NCBI RefSeq assembly: GCF_008761635.1
Contig: NZ_CP044344.1
Span: forward strand, 2,604,001 to 2,668,000
Length of the DNA stretch: 64,000 bases
Direction of reading: 5' to 3'
From: Nocardioides cynanchi
Lineage (GTDB): Bacteria; Actinomycetota; Actinomycetes; Propionibacteriales; Nocardioidaceae
Position 1 is the stretch's first letter. Every line of letters begins with the position of its first letter. This document shows positions 34,328 through 41,935 of the stretch, one piece after another. The translations under genes and the position numbers were made by a program. Under the pieces are notes generated by a model, which was not told the DNA's origin, searched no databases, and was given only the letters and a program-made list of their open reading frames with translations.

Positions 34328-35360
34328 GGCCGGCTCCGGTCGCGGTCGGCTCGGCGGCGGACCCGGTCGCGGCGGCCAGGCCGTCCACGACCCGCTCGGC
34401 GACGCCCGGGCCCTGCCCGATCGCACGGGCGAAGTCCGCGAAGGCCTCGGCGGTGGTGTAGGCGGGCTCGAAACCCAGCTCGTCGCGCATCCGGCCGGTG
34501 TCGATGCCCCGGCCGAAGGTCAGGAAGCCGAGCTGCTCGGGCGAGAAGTCGGCCATCCTCGCGGACTTCAGCAGCGCCGCGACGCCGCCCACCGCGGGGC
34601 CGGGCAGGCTCATGCTCGGCTTGCGCAGGCGGCGTACGGCCTGCGACAGCAGCATCACACCGTCACCGGCGACGTTGAAGGTGCCGGGCAGGTCGGCCTC
34701 CACCGCATGGGTGAGCACCCGCATCAGGTCGGCCTCGTGCAGGAACTGCAGGCGCGGGTCGAAGCCGAGCACCCGCGGGATCACCGGCAGCCGGAAGTAC
34801 GACGTCATCGGGCTGGTCACGTGGGGCCCCAGCACGTTGGCCAGGCGCAGCGTGGTGACCCGGACGTCGGGCCGGCGCCGGGAGAACCCGCGCACGTAGC
34901 CCTCGATCTCGGCGACGTCCTTGGCGTAGCCGCTGCTCGGCACCCGGCGCGGCTCCATCGCCTCGGTGAACATCGCCGGGTCGCGGCTGCTCGCGCCGTA
35001 CACCGTGGACGTCGACTTCACGATCAGCTGCGAGATGCCCGGCGCCTTCTGGCAGGCAGCCAGCAGCTGCATCGTGCCGATGACGTTGAGCTCCTTCATC
35101 GTGCCGCGGCCGCCGGCGCTGCCGGGGGTGGCGATGACGCTCATGTGGACGACGGTGTCGACGTCCTCCTTGGCGATCACCTTGGCGATCACCGGGTTGC
35201 GGATGTCCGCGCGGACGAAGGTCACGTCCCCGATGTCGTCGCGCGGAGGAACGGCGTCGACCCCGACCACGCGGTCCACTCCGGGCTCGGCAGCGAGGCA
35301 GCGCGCGAACCTGCGGCCGAGGTCTCGGGAGACCCCGGTGACCAGCACGACCTTGCCCAC
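34320..35360 (-). CDS. NAD-dependent epimerase/dehydratase family protein
   Basis: Extended short-chain dehydrogenase of 346 residues with the nucleotide-binding motif VLVTGVSRDLGRRFA (about 5-19), the catalytic STSTVYGASS and a YAKDVAEIE segment in which Tyr and Lys are the catalytic pair (YxxxK is altered to YAKDV: Tyr followed directly by Ala-Lys). It is related to the GalE2-like proteins found beside this acyltransferase in actinobacteria; the substrate, a nucleotide sugar or lipid, is unknown. GTG at 35358-35360 gives the conserved VGKVVLVTGVS start. The gene lies 30 nt downstream of the bS22 gene. Confidence 0.85.
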   Translation of the reverse strand: MGKVVLVTGVSRDLGRRFARCLAAEPGVDRVVGVDAVPPRDDIGDVTFVRADIRNPVIAKVIAKEDVDTVVHMSVIATPGSAGGRGTMKELNVIGTMQLLAACQKAPGISQLIVKSTSTVYGASSRDPAMFTEAMEPRRVPSSGYAKDVAEIEGYVRGFSRRRPDVRVTTLRLANVLGPHVTSPMTSYFRLPVIPRVLGFDPRLQFLHEADLMRVLTHAVEADLPGTFNVAGDGVMLLSQAVRRLRKPSMSLPGPAVGGVAALLKSARMADFSPEQLGFLTFGRGIDTGRMRDELGFEPAYTTAEAFADFARAIGQGPGVAERVVDGLAAATGSAAEPTATGAGRG

Positions 35361-35390
35361 CAGCGCGCCCCGACCGTCCGGACTACAGCG

Positions 35391-35492
35391 CTACTTGCCG
35401 AGCTTGCGACGCTGCACGCGCGTCTTCTTCAACAGCTTGCGGTGCTTCTTCTTCGCCATCCGCTTGCGCCGCTTCTTGATGACTGAACCCAC
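35391..35492 (-). CDS. Small ribosomal protein bS22 (AURKAIP1/COX24 domain)
   Basis: A 33-residue, extremely basic protein ([18 protein letters not shown] then [14 protein letters not shown]). This is the actinobacterial bS22 peptide found in the small ribosomal subunit near the decoding region, annotated AURKAIP1/COX24-domain protein. More than half the residues are Lys or Arg. The GTG start at 35490-35492 has GAAGAGG upstream. It lies between the HTH protein and the epimerase, the same order as Rv0500A-Rv0500B-Rv0501 in M. tuberculosis (from memory). A hairpin (35520-35538, GTCCCGG/CCGGGAC) and a -10-like TAGGCT (35551-35556, minus strand) lie upstream. Confidence 0.93.
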   Translation of the reverse strand: MGSVIKKRRKRMAKKKHRKLLKKTRVQRRKLGK

Positions 35493-35622
35493 GAAAAACC
35501 TCTTCACCTCTGACTGGGAGTCCCGGGTACGCCGGGACGACCGGTCCAGCCTAGCCGCCGCTCACCGGCGCGAAGAATCGAGCGTCGGGGGCGGCCCCGC
35601 AGGGCACAGGAGCAGCGCTGGG

Positions 35623-35826
35623 TCAGCCGGCGCTGTAGAAGCTCTTGCGGAGGTACTCGTTGACGTCCTCCTCGGTCACCCGGAAGGAGCGGCCGACGCG
35701 CACGGCGGGCAGCTCACCACCGTGGACGAGGCGGTAGACGGTCATCTTCGAGACGCGCATCATGGCGGCCACCTCGGCAACCGTCAGGAACTTCACGTCG
35801 GACATGTCTCCATGCTGGGCAGGCAT
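35623..35826 (-). CDS. Excisionase-type helix-turn-helix DNA-binding protein
   Basis: A 67-residue winged-helix protein of the MerR/excisionase (AlpA/BldC-like) group: FLTVAEVAAMMRVSKMTVYR is the HTH, and LVHGGELPAVRVGRSFRV is the wing. It is nearly invariant across actinobacteria at this position (Rv0500A in M. tuberculosis, from memory), so it is likely a housekeeping DNA-binding protein rather than a phage excisionase. ATG at 35824-35826 gives MPAQHGDMSDV; an in-frame ATG at 35803-35805 would give 60 residues and has GGAG only 2 nt upstream. The 178-nt upstream region is unusually AT-rich and has a CACCGG-N8-CCGGTG hairpin (35857-35876). Confidence 0.88.
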   Translation of the reverse strand: MPAQHGDMSDVKFLTVAEVAAMMRVSKMTVYRLVHGGELPAVRVGRSFRVTEEDVNEYLRKSFYSAG

Positions 35827-36004
35827 CGCAGGGCACCGTCTCTCTTGGCAGGCACGCACCGGCTTCCCCTCCGGTGACCCACGTCCCGCGTTCAATCGTG
35901 AGAATAGGGCCTGATGTGACACGTGGGGAAGGAAATCGCTATAGAAACCCGAGTTGTGCAAGCGTGTCGAGTTGAAATCCGGTCGAATTTTACCAACTGA
36001 CCGC

Positions 36005-37189
36005 TCAGGGCATCGGGTCGAGGCCGTGGTACGGGAAGATCTCCTCCCGGGTGGAGTTGATGCTCCGGTCCAGCCAGGTGCCCGGGTCGTAGCCCTCGCG
36101 CCAGTCGCGGAAGCTCGGGTCGCGGCCGTCGGTGAGCCGGTGCGGGGCGCGCCGGCCGAGCCGCTCCGCGACGTGCTCGCGCCACGCGTCGGGGGTGGCC
36201 GTGTCCGGCTCGAGCGGCCGACCGCCGACCACCGCGAGGAGGTGGGTCCAGGCACGCGGCACCACCTCGACCAGCGCGTAGCCGCCGCCCCCGGTGACCA
36301 CCCAGCGGCCCCCGCACACCTCGTGGGCCAGGTCGTGCAGCGCGAGGTACGACGCGCGCTGGCCGTCGACGCTGAGCATCAGGTCGGCGAGCGGGTCGTC
36401 GCGATGGCTGTCGCAGCCGTGCTGGGTGACCAGGATCTCGGGCTGGAACTCGCGCAGCAGTGGCGGGACCACCGCGTGGAACGCCCGCAGCCACCCGGCG
36501 TCCGCCGTACCGGGTGGCAGGGCGACGTTGACCGCGCTGCCGAGGGCGTCGGGGCCCCCGTTGTCCCGGGGGAAGCCGGTGCCGGGGAAGAGGGTCTGGC
36601 CGGTCTCGTGCAGCGAGATCGTGAGCACCCGCGGGTCGTCGTAGAAGAGCTTCTCCACACCGTCACCGTGGTGGACGTCGACGTCGACGTAGGCGACCCG
36701 GGTGGCGCCGTTGGCCAGCAGCCAGGTGATCCCGACCGCGACGTCGTTGTAGATGCAGAACCCGCTGGCCCGCTCGCGCATCGCGTGGTGGAGGCCGCCG
36801 GTGATGTTGGCGCTGTGCAGCGACTCACCGCTCCACACCTGGCGGAAGGCCTCGACCGTCGCGCCGACCACGTGGGAGGCCGCGCGGTGCATGTCGCGGA
36901 AGACCGGGTTGTCGTCGGAGCCGAGGCCGTGCGACGGCGCGAAGCCGTCGGGGTCGGCGCCGGCCCGGATCACGGCCTCGATCAGGGCGGGATCGTGCAC
37001 GGTGGCGATCAGGTCGTCGCCGGCCATCGGCGCCGGCACGGTGCGCAGGTGGTCCAGGACGCCCAGGTCGCCGGCCAGCCGCATCGTCAGGTCGACCCGC
37101 ACCGGCGACATCGGGTGGCTGGGGCCGAAGTCGTACTCGGTCAGCGTCTGGTCGAAGACCACGGTCGCCGGACCCGGGCACACTGGCAT
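36005..37189 (-). CDS. acuC: Histone-deacetylase-family protein AcuC
   Basis: Zinc-dependent deacetylase of the class I HDAC/AcuC family, 394 residues, expected to remove acetyl groups from protein lysines, for example acetyl-CoA synthetase. Active-site features are visible: NITGGLHHAMRERASGFCIYND (two His and the following Asn-Asp), YVDVDVHHGDGVE (metal-binding Asp and His) and TQHGCDSHRDDPL (metal-binding Asp). The ATG at 37187-37189 has TAGCCT 7 nt upstream, suggesting a leaderless transcript whose promoter lies back to back with that of the trpS leader. No acuA/acsA genes are nearby. Confidence 0.9.
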   Translation of the reverse strand: MPVCPGPATVVFDQTLTEYDFGPSHPMSPVRVDLTMRLAGDLGVLDHLRTVPAPMAGDDLIATVHDPALIEAVIRAGADPDGFAPSHGLGSDDNPVFRDMHRAASHVVGATVEAFRQVWSGESLHSANITGGLHHAMRERASGFCIYNDVAVGITWLLANGATRVAYVDVDVHHGDGVEKLFYDDPRVLTISLHETGQTLFPGTGFPRDNGGPDALGSAVNVALPPGTADAGWLRAFHAVVPPLLREFQPEILVTQHGCDSHRDDPLADLMLSVDGQRASYLALHDLAHEVCGGRWVVTGGGGYALVEVVPRAWTHLLAVVGGRPLEPDTATPDAWREHVAERLGRRAPHRLTDGRDPSFRDWREGYDPGTWLDRSINSTREEIFPYHGLDPMP

Positions 37190-37212
37190 GACCCGGAGGC
37201 TATCGGTATCCT
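37183..37212 (+). promoter_or_regulatory. Predicted promoter of the trpS leader, overlapping the divergent acuC promoter
   Basis: CTGGCA (37183-37188) and TATCCT (37207-37212) form a weak -35/-10 pair with an 18-nt spacer; transcription would begin near the GTG of the leader peptide at 37219. The minus-strand TAGCCT (37197-37202) of acuC lies inside the spacer, so the two promoters overlap and may exclude each other. Confidence 0.45.
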
Positions 37213-37218
37213 CGCTCC

Positions 37219-37257
37219 GTGCTCACGTGCCAGAAGTCCAACTGGTGGCCCGCCTGA
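37219..37257 (+). CDS. Trp leader peptide (12 aa, two tandem Trp codons)
   Basis: Reading from GTG at 37219 gives the peptide MLTCQKSNWWPA and a TGA stop. Two consecutive TGG codons in a 12-codon frame, directly upstream of a terminator and the tryptophanyl-tRNA synthetase gene, are the hallmark of Trp attenuation. The NWW core resembles known actinobacterial Trp leader peptides (QNWWW type). TATCCT lies 6 nt before the GTG, so the leader is probably translated from a leaderless RNA. It overlaps no other gene. Ribosome stalling at the Trp codons when charged tRNA-Trp is scarce would favour read-through into trpS. Confidence 0.75.
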   Translation: MLTCQKSNWWPA

Positions 37258-37330
37258 CGGCGGACCCCGATCGAGCACGCACGCGTGACCTCGTCCCACG
37301 GCCGCCCACGGGCGGCCGTTCCTCGTTCTC
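37250..37330 (+). terminator. Attenuator upstream of trpS
   Basis: ACGGCCGCC (37298-37306) pairs with GGCGGCCGT (37311-37319), a 9-bp GC stem with a 4-nt loop followed by the T-rich TTCCTCGTTCT: an intrinsic terminator. Upstream, CCGCC (37250-37254), at the leader peptide's end, can pair with GGCGG (37259-37263), and the same GGCGG can alternatively pair with CCGCC inside the terminator arm (37302-37306), a possible antiterminator. Together with the Trp leader peptide this is a classic attenuator arrangement. Confidence 0.7.
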
Positions 37331-37406
37331 GCCGGTCTCGGTGGTCGAGCAGAGTCGAGGCCATTCCGCCCCTGGGGGACCACACCTCACACCCAGGAGC
37401 ACCACC

Positions 37407-38369
37407 ATGGACCGCAGCCTCTCCCTGATCACGCCCACCGGGCACCTCACCCTCGGCAACCTCCTCGGCGCCCTGCGCGGGATGGTGGCCGCCCAGGACG
37501 CCGGCGACTGCTTCTTCGGGATCTCCGACCTGCACGCGATGACCACCGGGCACGAGCCCGCCTCGCTGCGGGCCGCGGTCGCCGAGGTCTCGACCCTGTT
37601 CCTGGCGGCCGGGCTCGACCCGGCGCGGGCCACGCTGTTCCGGCAGAGCCAGGTGCCCGCGCACCGCGAGCTGACCTACCTCCTGGAGTGCACGGCGTAC
37701 ACCGGTGAGCTGAACCGGATGATCCAGTTCAAGGAGAAGGGCCGCGGCGTGGCGTCGACCCGCGCCTCGCTCTACACCTACCCGGTGCTGATGGCCGCCG
37801 ACATCCTGCTCTACCGGCCGTCGTCGGTGCCGGTCGGCGACGACCAGCGCCAGCACGTCGAGCTGACCCGCGACCTGGCGATCCGCTTCAACTCGACCTA
37901 CGGGCCGGTGTTCACGGTGCCGGAGGTGACGCTGCCGCGCGCCGGCGCGCGGGTGATGGACCTCCAGTCGCCCGGGTCGAAGATGTCGAAGTCCGCCGTG
38001 GCCGACGCGGGCGTGATCCGGCTGCTCGACCCCCCGGACGTCGTACGCCGGAAGGTGGCGCGCGCGGTGACCGACTCCGACACCGGCCCTGACGCCGTAC
38101 GCGCTGCGGGCGACAAGCCCGGGGTGACCAACCTGCTCGACATCCTGACCGCCTGCGGCGGCTCCGCGGACGGCCTGACGACCTACGGCGCCCTGAAGTC
38201 GGCGGTGACCGAGGCCGTCGTCGCGGTGCTCGAGCCGCTCCAGAAGGCGTACACCGAGCTCGCCGCCGACCCGGCGTACGTCGCCTCGGTCTTCGCCGCC
38301 GGCTCCGCCCGCTGCCGCGACGTCACCGCCCCCGTCCTCGCCGCCGCCGACGCCGCGGTGGGGCTGTAG
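37407..38369 (+). CDS. trpS: Tryptophan-tRNA ligase
   Basis: Class I aminoacyl-tRNA synthetase charging tRNA-Trp. The 320-residue protein has the HIGH-type motif TPTGHLTLGNLLGAL (about 9-23) and the KMSKS motif GSKMSKSAV (about 190-198), with the family's GDDQRQHVELTRDLA segment between them. ATG at 37407 has AGGAG 7 nt upstream; the open frame extends far upstream but that is not coding. Controlled by the attenuator at 37219-37330. It ends 30 nt before a large hairpin element, and proC converges on it. Whether a second trpS exists cannot be seen here. Confidence 0.96.
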   Translation: MDRSLSLITPTGHLTLGNLLGALRGMVAAQDAGDCFFGISDLHAMTTGHEPASLRAAVAEVSTLFLAAGLDPARATLFRQSQVPAHRELTYLLECTAYTGELNRMIQFKEKGRGVASTRASLYTYPVLMAADILLYRPSSVPVGDDQRQHVELTRDLAIRFNSTYGPVFTVPEVTLPRAGARVMDLQSPGSKMSKSAVADAGVIRLLDPPDVVRRKVARAVTDSDTGPDAVRAAGDKPGVTNLLDILTACGGSADGLTTYGALKSAVTEAVVAVLEPLQKAYTELAADPAYVASVFAAGSARCRDVTAPVLAAADAAVGL

Positions 38370-38399
38370 GGGGCAGCAGCTTTCACCGGTTCACCGGGG

Positions 38400-38457
38400 A
38401 AACCTGAGGTTCTCGGCCGAAATATCGCCTGAGAACGCCAGGTTTCGGCCGAGAACC
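38400..38457. repeat. Intergenic inverted-repeat element with two alternative foldings (trpS/proC)
   Basis: GGTTCTCGGCCGAAA (38408-38422) pairs perfectly with TTTCGGCCGAGAACC (38443-38457), a 15-bp stem with a 20-nt loop. A competing fold pairs AAACCTG (38400-38406) with CAGGTTT (38439-38445) and GTTCTC (38409-38414) with GAGAAC (38431-38436). The two folds share sequence and cannot coexist. It lies between convergent genes and could terminate either, but there is no T-tract. Outside its arms it shares nothing with the 63-bp elements. Confidence 0.75.
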
Positions 38458-38519
38458 CCCCGCCGGGCAGCGACCGCGAGCCGGAGTGGACGGCCCCAGA
38501 AGAGCGGTGCGACCGGGGG

Positions 38520-39335
38520 TCAGGAGCCCTCGGCGAGCTCGGCCGAGCGGTCGCGAGCGGCCTCGAGGGCGGCCAGGAACGCCGCCCGCACCTTGTGGAT
38601 CTCCAGCTCTCGCAGGGCGGCGGCGGTGGTGCCGGCCGGGGAGGTCACCTGCTCGCGCAGGACGACGGGGTGGGCGCCGGTCTCGCGCAGCATCTTGGCG
38701 GAGCCGACGACGGTCTGGACGACGAGCTCGGTGGCGGTGGCCCGCGGCAGTCCGAGGTGGACGCCGGCCTCGATCATCGCCTCGACCACGAAGAAGATGT
38801 ACGCCGGCCCGGTGCCGGAGATCGCGGTGACCGCGTCCATCTGGCGCTCGGCGATCCGCAGCACCCGCCCGGTGGAGGCGAGGAGCTCCTCGACCACGGC
38901 CAGGTGGTCGTCGTCACAGTGGGAGCCCGGCGCGATCGCGGCCATGCCCTCGTCGACCAGCGCCGGGGTGTTGGGCATGACGCGGACGACGGCGACCCCG
39001 TCGGGCAGCCGCGACTCGAGGAACGCCGTGGTGATCCCGGCCGCCATCGAGACGACCAGCTGACCGGGCCGCACCTCGGGGCCGATCTCGTCGAGCAGGC
39101 CACCCATGTCCTGGGGCTTGACCACGAGCACGAGCGTCTCGGCCAGCTTGGTGGCGTCGAGGTTGGAGACCACCGAGACCGAGTAGCGCTCGACGAGCTC
39201 ACTGGCCCGGTCGGGCCGCTTCTCCCCCACCAGCAGCGAGTCGACCGGCCGCCCGGCACGGAGCATCCCCGACAGCAGGGCCTCGCCCATCACGCCCGCG
39301 CCGAGGATCGCGGTGACCTGCGGCGTCGTGGACAT
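38520..39335 (-). CDS. proC: Pyrroline-5-carboxylate reductase
   Basis: Reduces P5C to proline with NAD(P)H, the last step of proline synthesis. The 271-residue protein has the Rossmann motif ILGAGVMGEALLSGM (about 10-24), VVKPQDM, VRVMPNTPALVDEGM and the C-terminal signature AISGTGPAYIFFVVEAM with REQVTSPAGTTAAAL. ATG at 39333-39335 has GGAG upstream. It follows proline dehydrogenase by 17 nt on the same strand, probably in one transcript. This is the counterpart of Rv0500 in the conserved order (from memory). Confidence 0.95.
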   Translation of the reverse strand: MSTTPQVTAILGAGVMGEALLSGMLRAGRPVDSLLVGEKRPDRASELVERYSVSVVSNLDATKLAETLVLVVKPQDMGGLLDEIGPEVRPGQLVVSMAAGITTAFLESRLPDGVAVVRVMPNTPALVDEGMAAIAPGSHCDDDHLAVVEELLASTGRVLRIAERQMDAVTAISGTGPAYIFFVVEAMIEAGVHLGLPRATATELVVQTVVGSAKMLRETGAHPVVLREQVTSPAGTTAAALRELEIHKVRAAFLAALEAARDRSAELAEGS

Positions 39336-39352
39336 GGCTCCGGCCTTTGCTG

Positions 39353-40288
39353 CTACTGCTTGCTGATCAGGGACCTGAGGAAGAATGTCAGGTTCTGCGG
39401 TCGCTCAGCCAGACGTCTCATGAGGTAGCCGTACCACTCGGTGCCGTAGGGCACGTAGACCCGCATGCTCTCGCCGGCCTCGGCCAGCCGCAGTTGCTCG
39501 TCGGGACGGATGCCGTAGAGCATCTGGAACTCGTAGCTCGCCGCCTCTCGTCCGTAGCGGCTGGCCAGCGACGACGCGATCCGGATCATCCGCGGGTCGT
39601 GGGTGGCGATCATCGGGTAACCCTGACCCGACAGCAGCACCTTCAGGCAGCGCACGTAGGACTTGTCGACGTCGAGGCGGCTCTGGAAGGCGACCTCGTC
39701 GGGCTCGTCGTACGCGCCCTTGCAGAGCCGCACCCGCGAGCCTTCGTAGGACAGCGCCCGGCAGTCTGACTCGGTGCGGTGGAGGTAGGCCTGGAGGACC
39801 GCCCCGGTCTCCGGGAAGTCCTTGCGCAGCTCGCGCAGGGTGGCGAGCGTGGCGTCGGTGGTGGTGTGGTCCTCCATGTCGATGGTGACCGTCGTGCCGG
39901 CGTTGCGGGCCGCCCGGCAGATGGTGCGGGCGTTCTCGAGCGCGATCTTGTGGCCGTACTGCGGCAGCGCCTGCCCGATCGCCGACAGCTTGACCGAGAC
40001 CTCGGCGTGCCGGGTGAGCCCCCGGGCTGCCAGCGAGCTCAGGAGGTCGAGATAGGCCTGCACCGTGGCGTCGGCCTGGTCGGCGTCGAGGGTGTCCTCG
40101 CCGAGGTAGTCGAGGGTCACCCGCAGGTGGTCGTCGACCAGCCCGGCGGTGGCCTCGACCGCGTCCTGCGTGTCCTCGCCGGGCACGTAGCCGCGGACGA
40201 TCCCGGCGGAGACCGGCATCGTGGTGACGAGCCTCTTGACCTGGTCGCTCCGGGCGAGCAGGAGCAGCGGTTGGCGGAGCAACGACAT
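39353..40288 (-). CDS. Proline dehydrogenase (monofunctional, PutA/ProDH type)
   Basis: FAD-dependent enzyme oxidising proline to P5C and passing electrons to quinone, at the membrane face. The 311-residue TIM barrel contains SVKLSAIGQALPQ, TVTIDMEDHTTTDATL, AVLQAYLHRTESD, RLCKGAYDEPDEVAF and the C-terminal EFQMLYGIRPDEQ and YVPYGTEWYGYLMRRLAERPQN, in which the two Arg of RRLAER bind the proline carboxylate. The ATG is at 40286-40288. There is no P5C dehydrogenase partner nearby; instead the downstream gene is proC, which would regenerate proline. The promoter lies between this gene and the MerR gene, which runs the opposite way. Confidence 0.92.
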   Translation of the reverse strand: MSLLRQPLLLLARSDQVKRLVTTMPVSAGIVRGYVPGEDTQDAVEATAGLVDDHLRVTLDYLGEDTLDADQADATVQAYLDLLSSLAARGLTRHAEVSVKLSAIGQALPQYGHKIALENARTICRAARNAGTTVTIDMEDHTTTDATLATLRELRKDFPETGAVLQAYLHRTESDCRALSYEGSRVRLCKGAYDEPDEVAFQSRLDVDKSYVRCLKVLLSGQGYPMIATHDPRMIRIASSLASRYGREAASYEFQMLYGIRPDEQLRLAEAGESMRVYVPYGTEWYGYLMRRLAERPQNLTFFLRSLISKQ

Positions 40289-40340
40289 GCACCAACCGTA
40301 CGCCGCGCAAGGCGATCATTGACCGCCACCCGGCAGATGC

Positions 40341-40365
40341 TTGACCCTCACACCGTGTCAGGCGA
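40341..40365. promoter_or_regulatory. MerR-type operator/promoter
   Basis: TTGACC (40341-40346) is a good -35. Beginning at its last base, CCTCACAC (40346-40353) and GTGTCAGG (40355-40362) form a dyad around one C with a single mismatch. This matches the layout of MerR-family operators, which lie in a long -35/-10 spacer. It is 20 nt upstream of the MerR regulator gene, so it probably mediates autoregulation. No convincing -10 is seen. Confidence 0.6.
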
Positions 40366-40380
40366 TGGGCTGGTCGGGTC

Positions 40381-41172
40381 ATGTTGAGTATCGGAGACTT
40401 CGCACGGTACGCCGGGGTGTCGGTCCGGATGCTGCGTCACTACGACGCGATCGGCCTGCTCGCCCCGTCGTACGTCGACCCCGCGTCGGGCTACCGGTTC
40501 TACGAGCCGGTCCAGCTCGACAGGGCCCACACGATCGTCGCGCTGCGCGACCTCGGCTTCTCCCTCGCCCAGATCGGGACGCTGCTCCAGGGCAGCCCCA
40601 CCGCGCTGGCCCTGCAGGCGATGCTCGAGCAGCGCCGCCGCGAGCTCGAGGAGCAGATCGGGCACGACCTCGCCCGGCTGGCCGACGTCGAGCGGCGCCT
40701 CCGGTTGATGGAAGGAGAAGGCACCATGGAGCTGGAGTTCATCGAGAAGCCGCTGCCCGCGCTCACCCTGGCGCAGGTGACCGGGCACGTGAAGGACGTG
40801 AGCGACGTCGGGACCCGGATCGGCCCGATGTTCGAGGAGCTGGTCCGCCGCATCGAGGAGGCCGGTGAGCAGCCGTCCCACCCCGGCATCGCGTGGTACT
40901 CCGGTGAGGGCGAGGGGCTCAGCATGGGCGCGGGGTTCGAGCGCCCGGGCGTGCCCGGCACCGAGACCGGGGAGCTCGGGGCAGTGCCACGTGCGCTGAC
41001 GGCGGTCTACCGCGGCTCGATGGCCCACATCGGCGAGGCCTGGCAGGAGCTCGGCAACCACGTCGAGCACCTCGGCCTGACCTTCTCCGGGCCGTGCCGC
41101 GAGGTCTACCTGCACACCGACCCCGACGACCCGGACGCCTGGATCACCGAGCTCCAGCAACCCGTCGCCTGA
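40381..41172 (+). CDS. MerR-family regulator with GyrI-like effector-binding domain
   Basis: A 263-residue regulator. Residues 1-70 are the MerR winged helix (MLSIGDFARYAGVSVRMLRHYDAIGLL; GYRFYEP), then a dimerisation coiled coil (about 80-115), and residues about 118-260 a GyrI-like/Bac_rhamnosid-type effector domain (MELEFIEKPLPALTLAQVTG), as in BmrR-type multidrug sensors. The ATG at 40381 has no Shine-Dalgarno. It is convergent with an ABC exporter permease gene 25 nt away, which is a possible target, but a MerR operator is seen only at its own promoter. Confidence 0.88.
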   Translation: MLSIGDFARYAGVSVRMLRHYDAIGLLAPSYVDPASGYRFYEPVQLDRAHTIVALRDLGFSLAQIGTLLQGSPTALALQAMLEQRRRELEEQIGHDLARLADVERRLRLMEGEGTMELEFIEKPLPALTLAQVTGHVKDVSDVGTRIGPMFEELVRRIEEAGEQPSHPGIAWYSGEGEGLSMGAGFERPGVPGTETGELGAVPRALTAVYRGSMAHIGEAWQELGNHVEHLGLTFSGPCREVYLHTDPDDPDAWITELQQPVA

Positions 41173-41197
41173 CCCCGCCGGTCGTCGTATCTCCGGG

Positions 41198-41935
41198 TCA
41201 GGGGGTACGACGCCGCAGGGTCGCCGCGCCTCCGGCGAGCGCGGCCAGGGCGAAGCCCGCAACGATCGCGAGGTCGCGCCACACGTCGCCGGTGGCGGTG
41301 CTGCTGACGAGCCCCTGCATGGCGTCGGTGGCGTAGGAGAGCGGCAGCACGTCGCTGATCGTGTGCAGCACGCCGGGCAGCGCCGGGCGCGGCACGAAGA
41401 GCCCGCACAGCAGGATCTGGGGGATCACGAAGAGCGGCATGAACTGCACGGCCTGGAACTCCGTCTGGGCGAAGGCGCTGACGAACAGCCCGAGCGCCGT
41501 ACCGAGCACGGCGTCGGCGACCGCGACGAGCCCGAGCAGCCACACGTGGCCGGTCACCTGGAGCCCGAGCGGGCCGGTGCTGAGCGTCACCGCCAGCGCG
41601 GCCTGGACGGTCGCGACCAGGCCGAACGCGAGCGCGTAGCCGCCCAGGAACTCGAGCTTGCCCATCGGCATCGCGAGCAGCCGCTCCAGCGTGCCCGAGC
41701 TGCGCTCGCGCAGCGTGGTCACCGAGGTCACCAGGAACATCACGATGAAGGGGAAGATCGCCAGCAGGCCGGGGCCGAAGCGGTCGAAGAGCGAGCCCGG
41801 CATGTCGCGGAACATCCACCACAACAAGGTGATCAGGACGCACGGCAGGACGAGCAGCATCGCCGCGGTACGCCGGTCGCGACGCAGCTGGGTGAGCACC
41901 CGTGCGGTGACCGCCAGGAGGATCGAGACGTTCAC
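41198..41935 (-). CDS. ABC-2 type transporter permease
   Basis: Membrane component of an ABC exporter, 245 residues with six transmembrane segments and the ABC-2 signature ERSSGTLERLLAMPMGKLEFLGGYAL (about 78-104) and FVIPQILLCGLFVPRPALP. It belongs to the drug or antibiotic export type (DrrB-like). GTG at 41933-41935 overlaps the stop of the ATPase gene by GTGA, so the two subunits are co-translated. The transported compound is unknown; the MerR effector-type neighbour and TetR upstream suggest a drug-like substrate. Confidence 0.9.
   Translation of the reverse strand: MNVSILLAVTARVLTQLRRDRRTAAMLLVLPCVLITLLWWMFRDMPGSLFDRFGPGLLAIFPFIVMFLVTSVTTLRERSSGTLERLLAMPMGKLEFLGGYALAFGLVATVQAALAVTLSTGPLGLQVTGHVWLLGLVAVADAVLGTALGLFVSAFAQTEFQAVQFMPLFVIPQILLCGLFVPRPALPGVLHTISDVLPLSYATDAMQGLVSSTATGDVWRDLAIVAGFALAALAGGAATLRRRTP

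Noticed and set aside
35623-35826. Prophage or integrative element marked by an excisionase-like protein
   Set aside because: The protein is the universally conserved actinobacterial HTH protein beside bS22 and proC-region genes; there is no integrase or attachment site.
37213-37406. T-box riboswitch before trpS
   Set aside because: No T-box sequence or Stem I specifier loop is visible; a leader peptide with Trp codons explains the region better.
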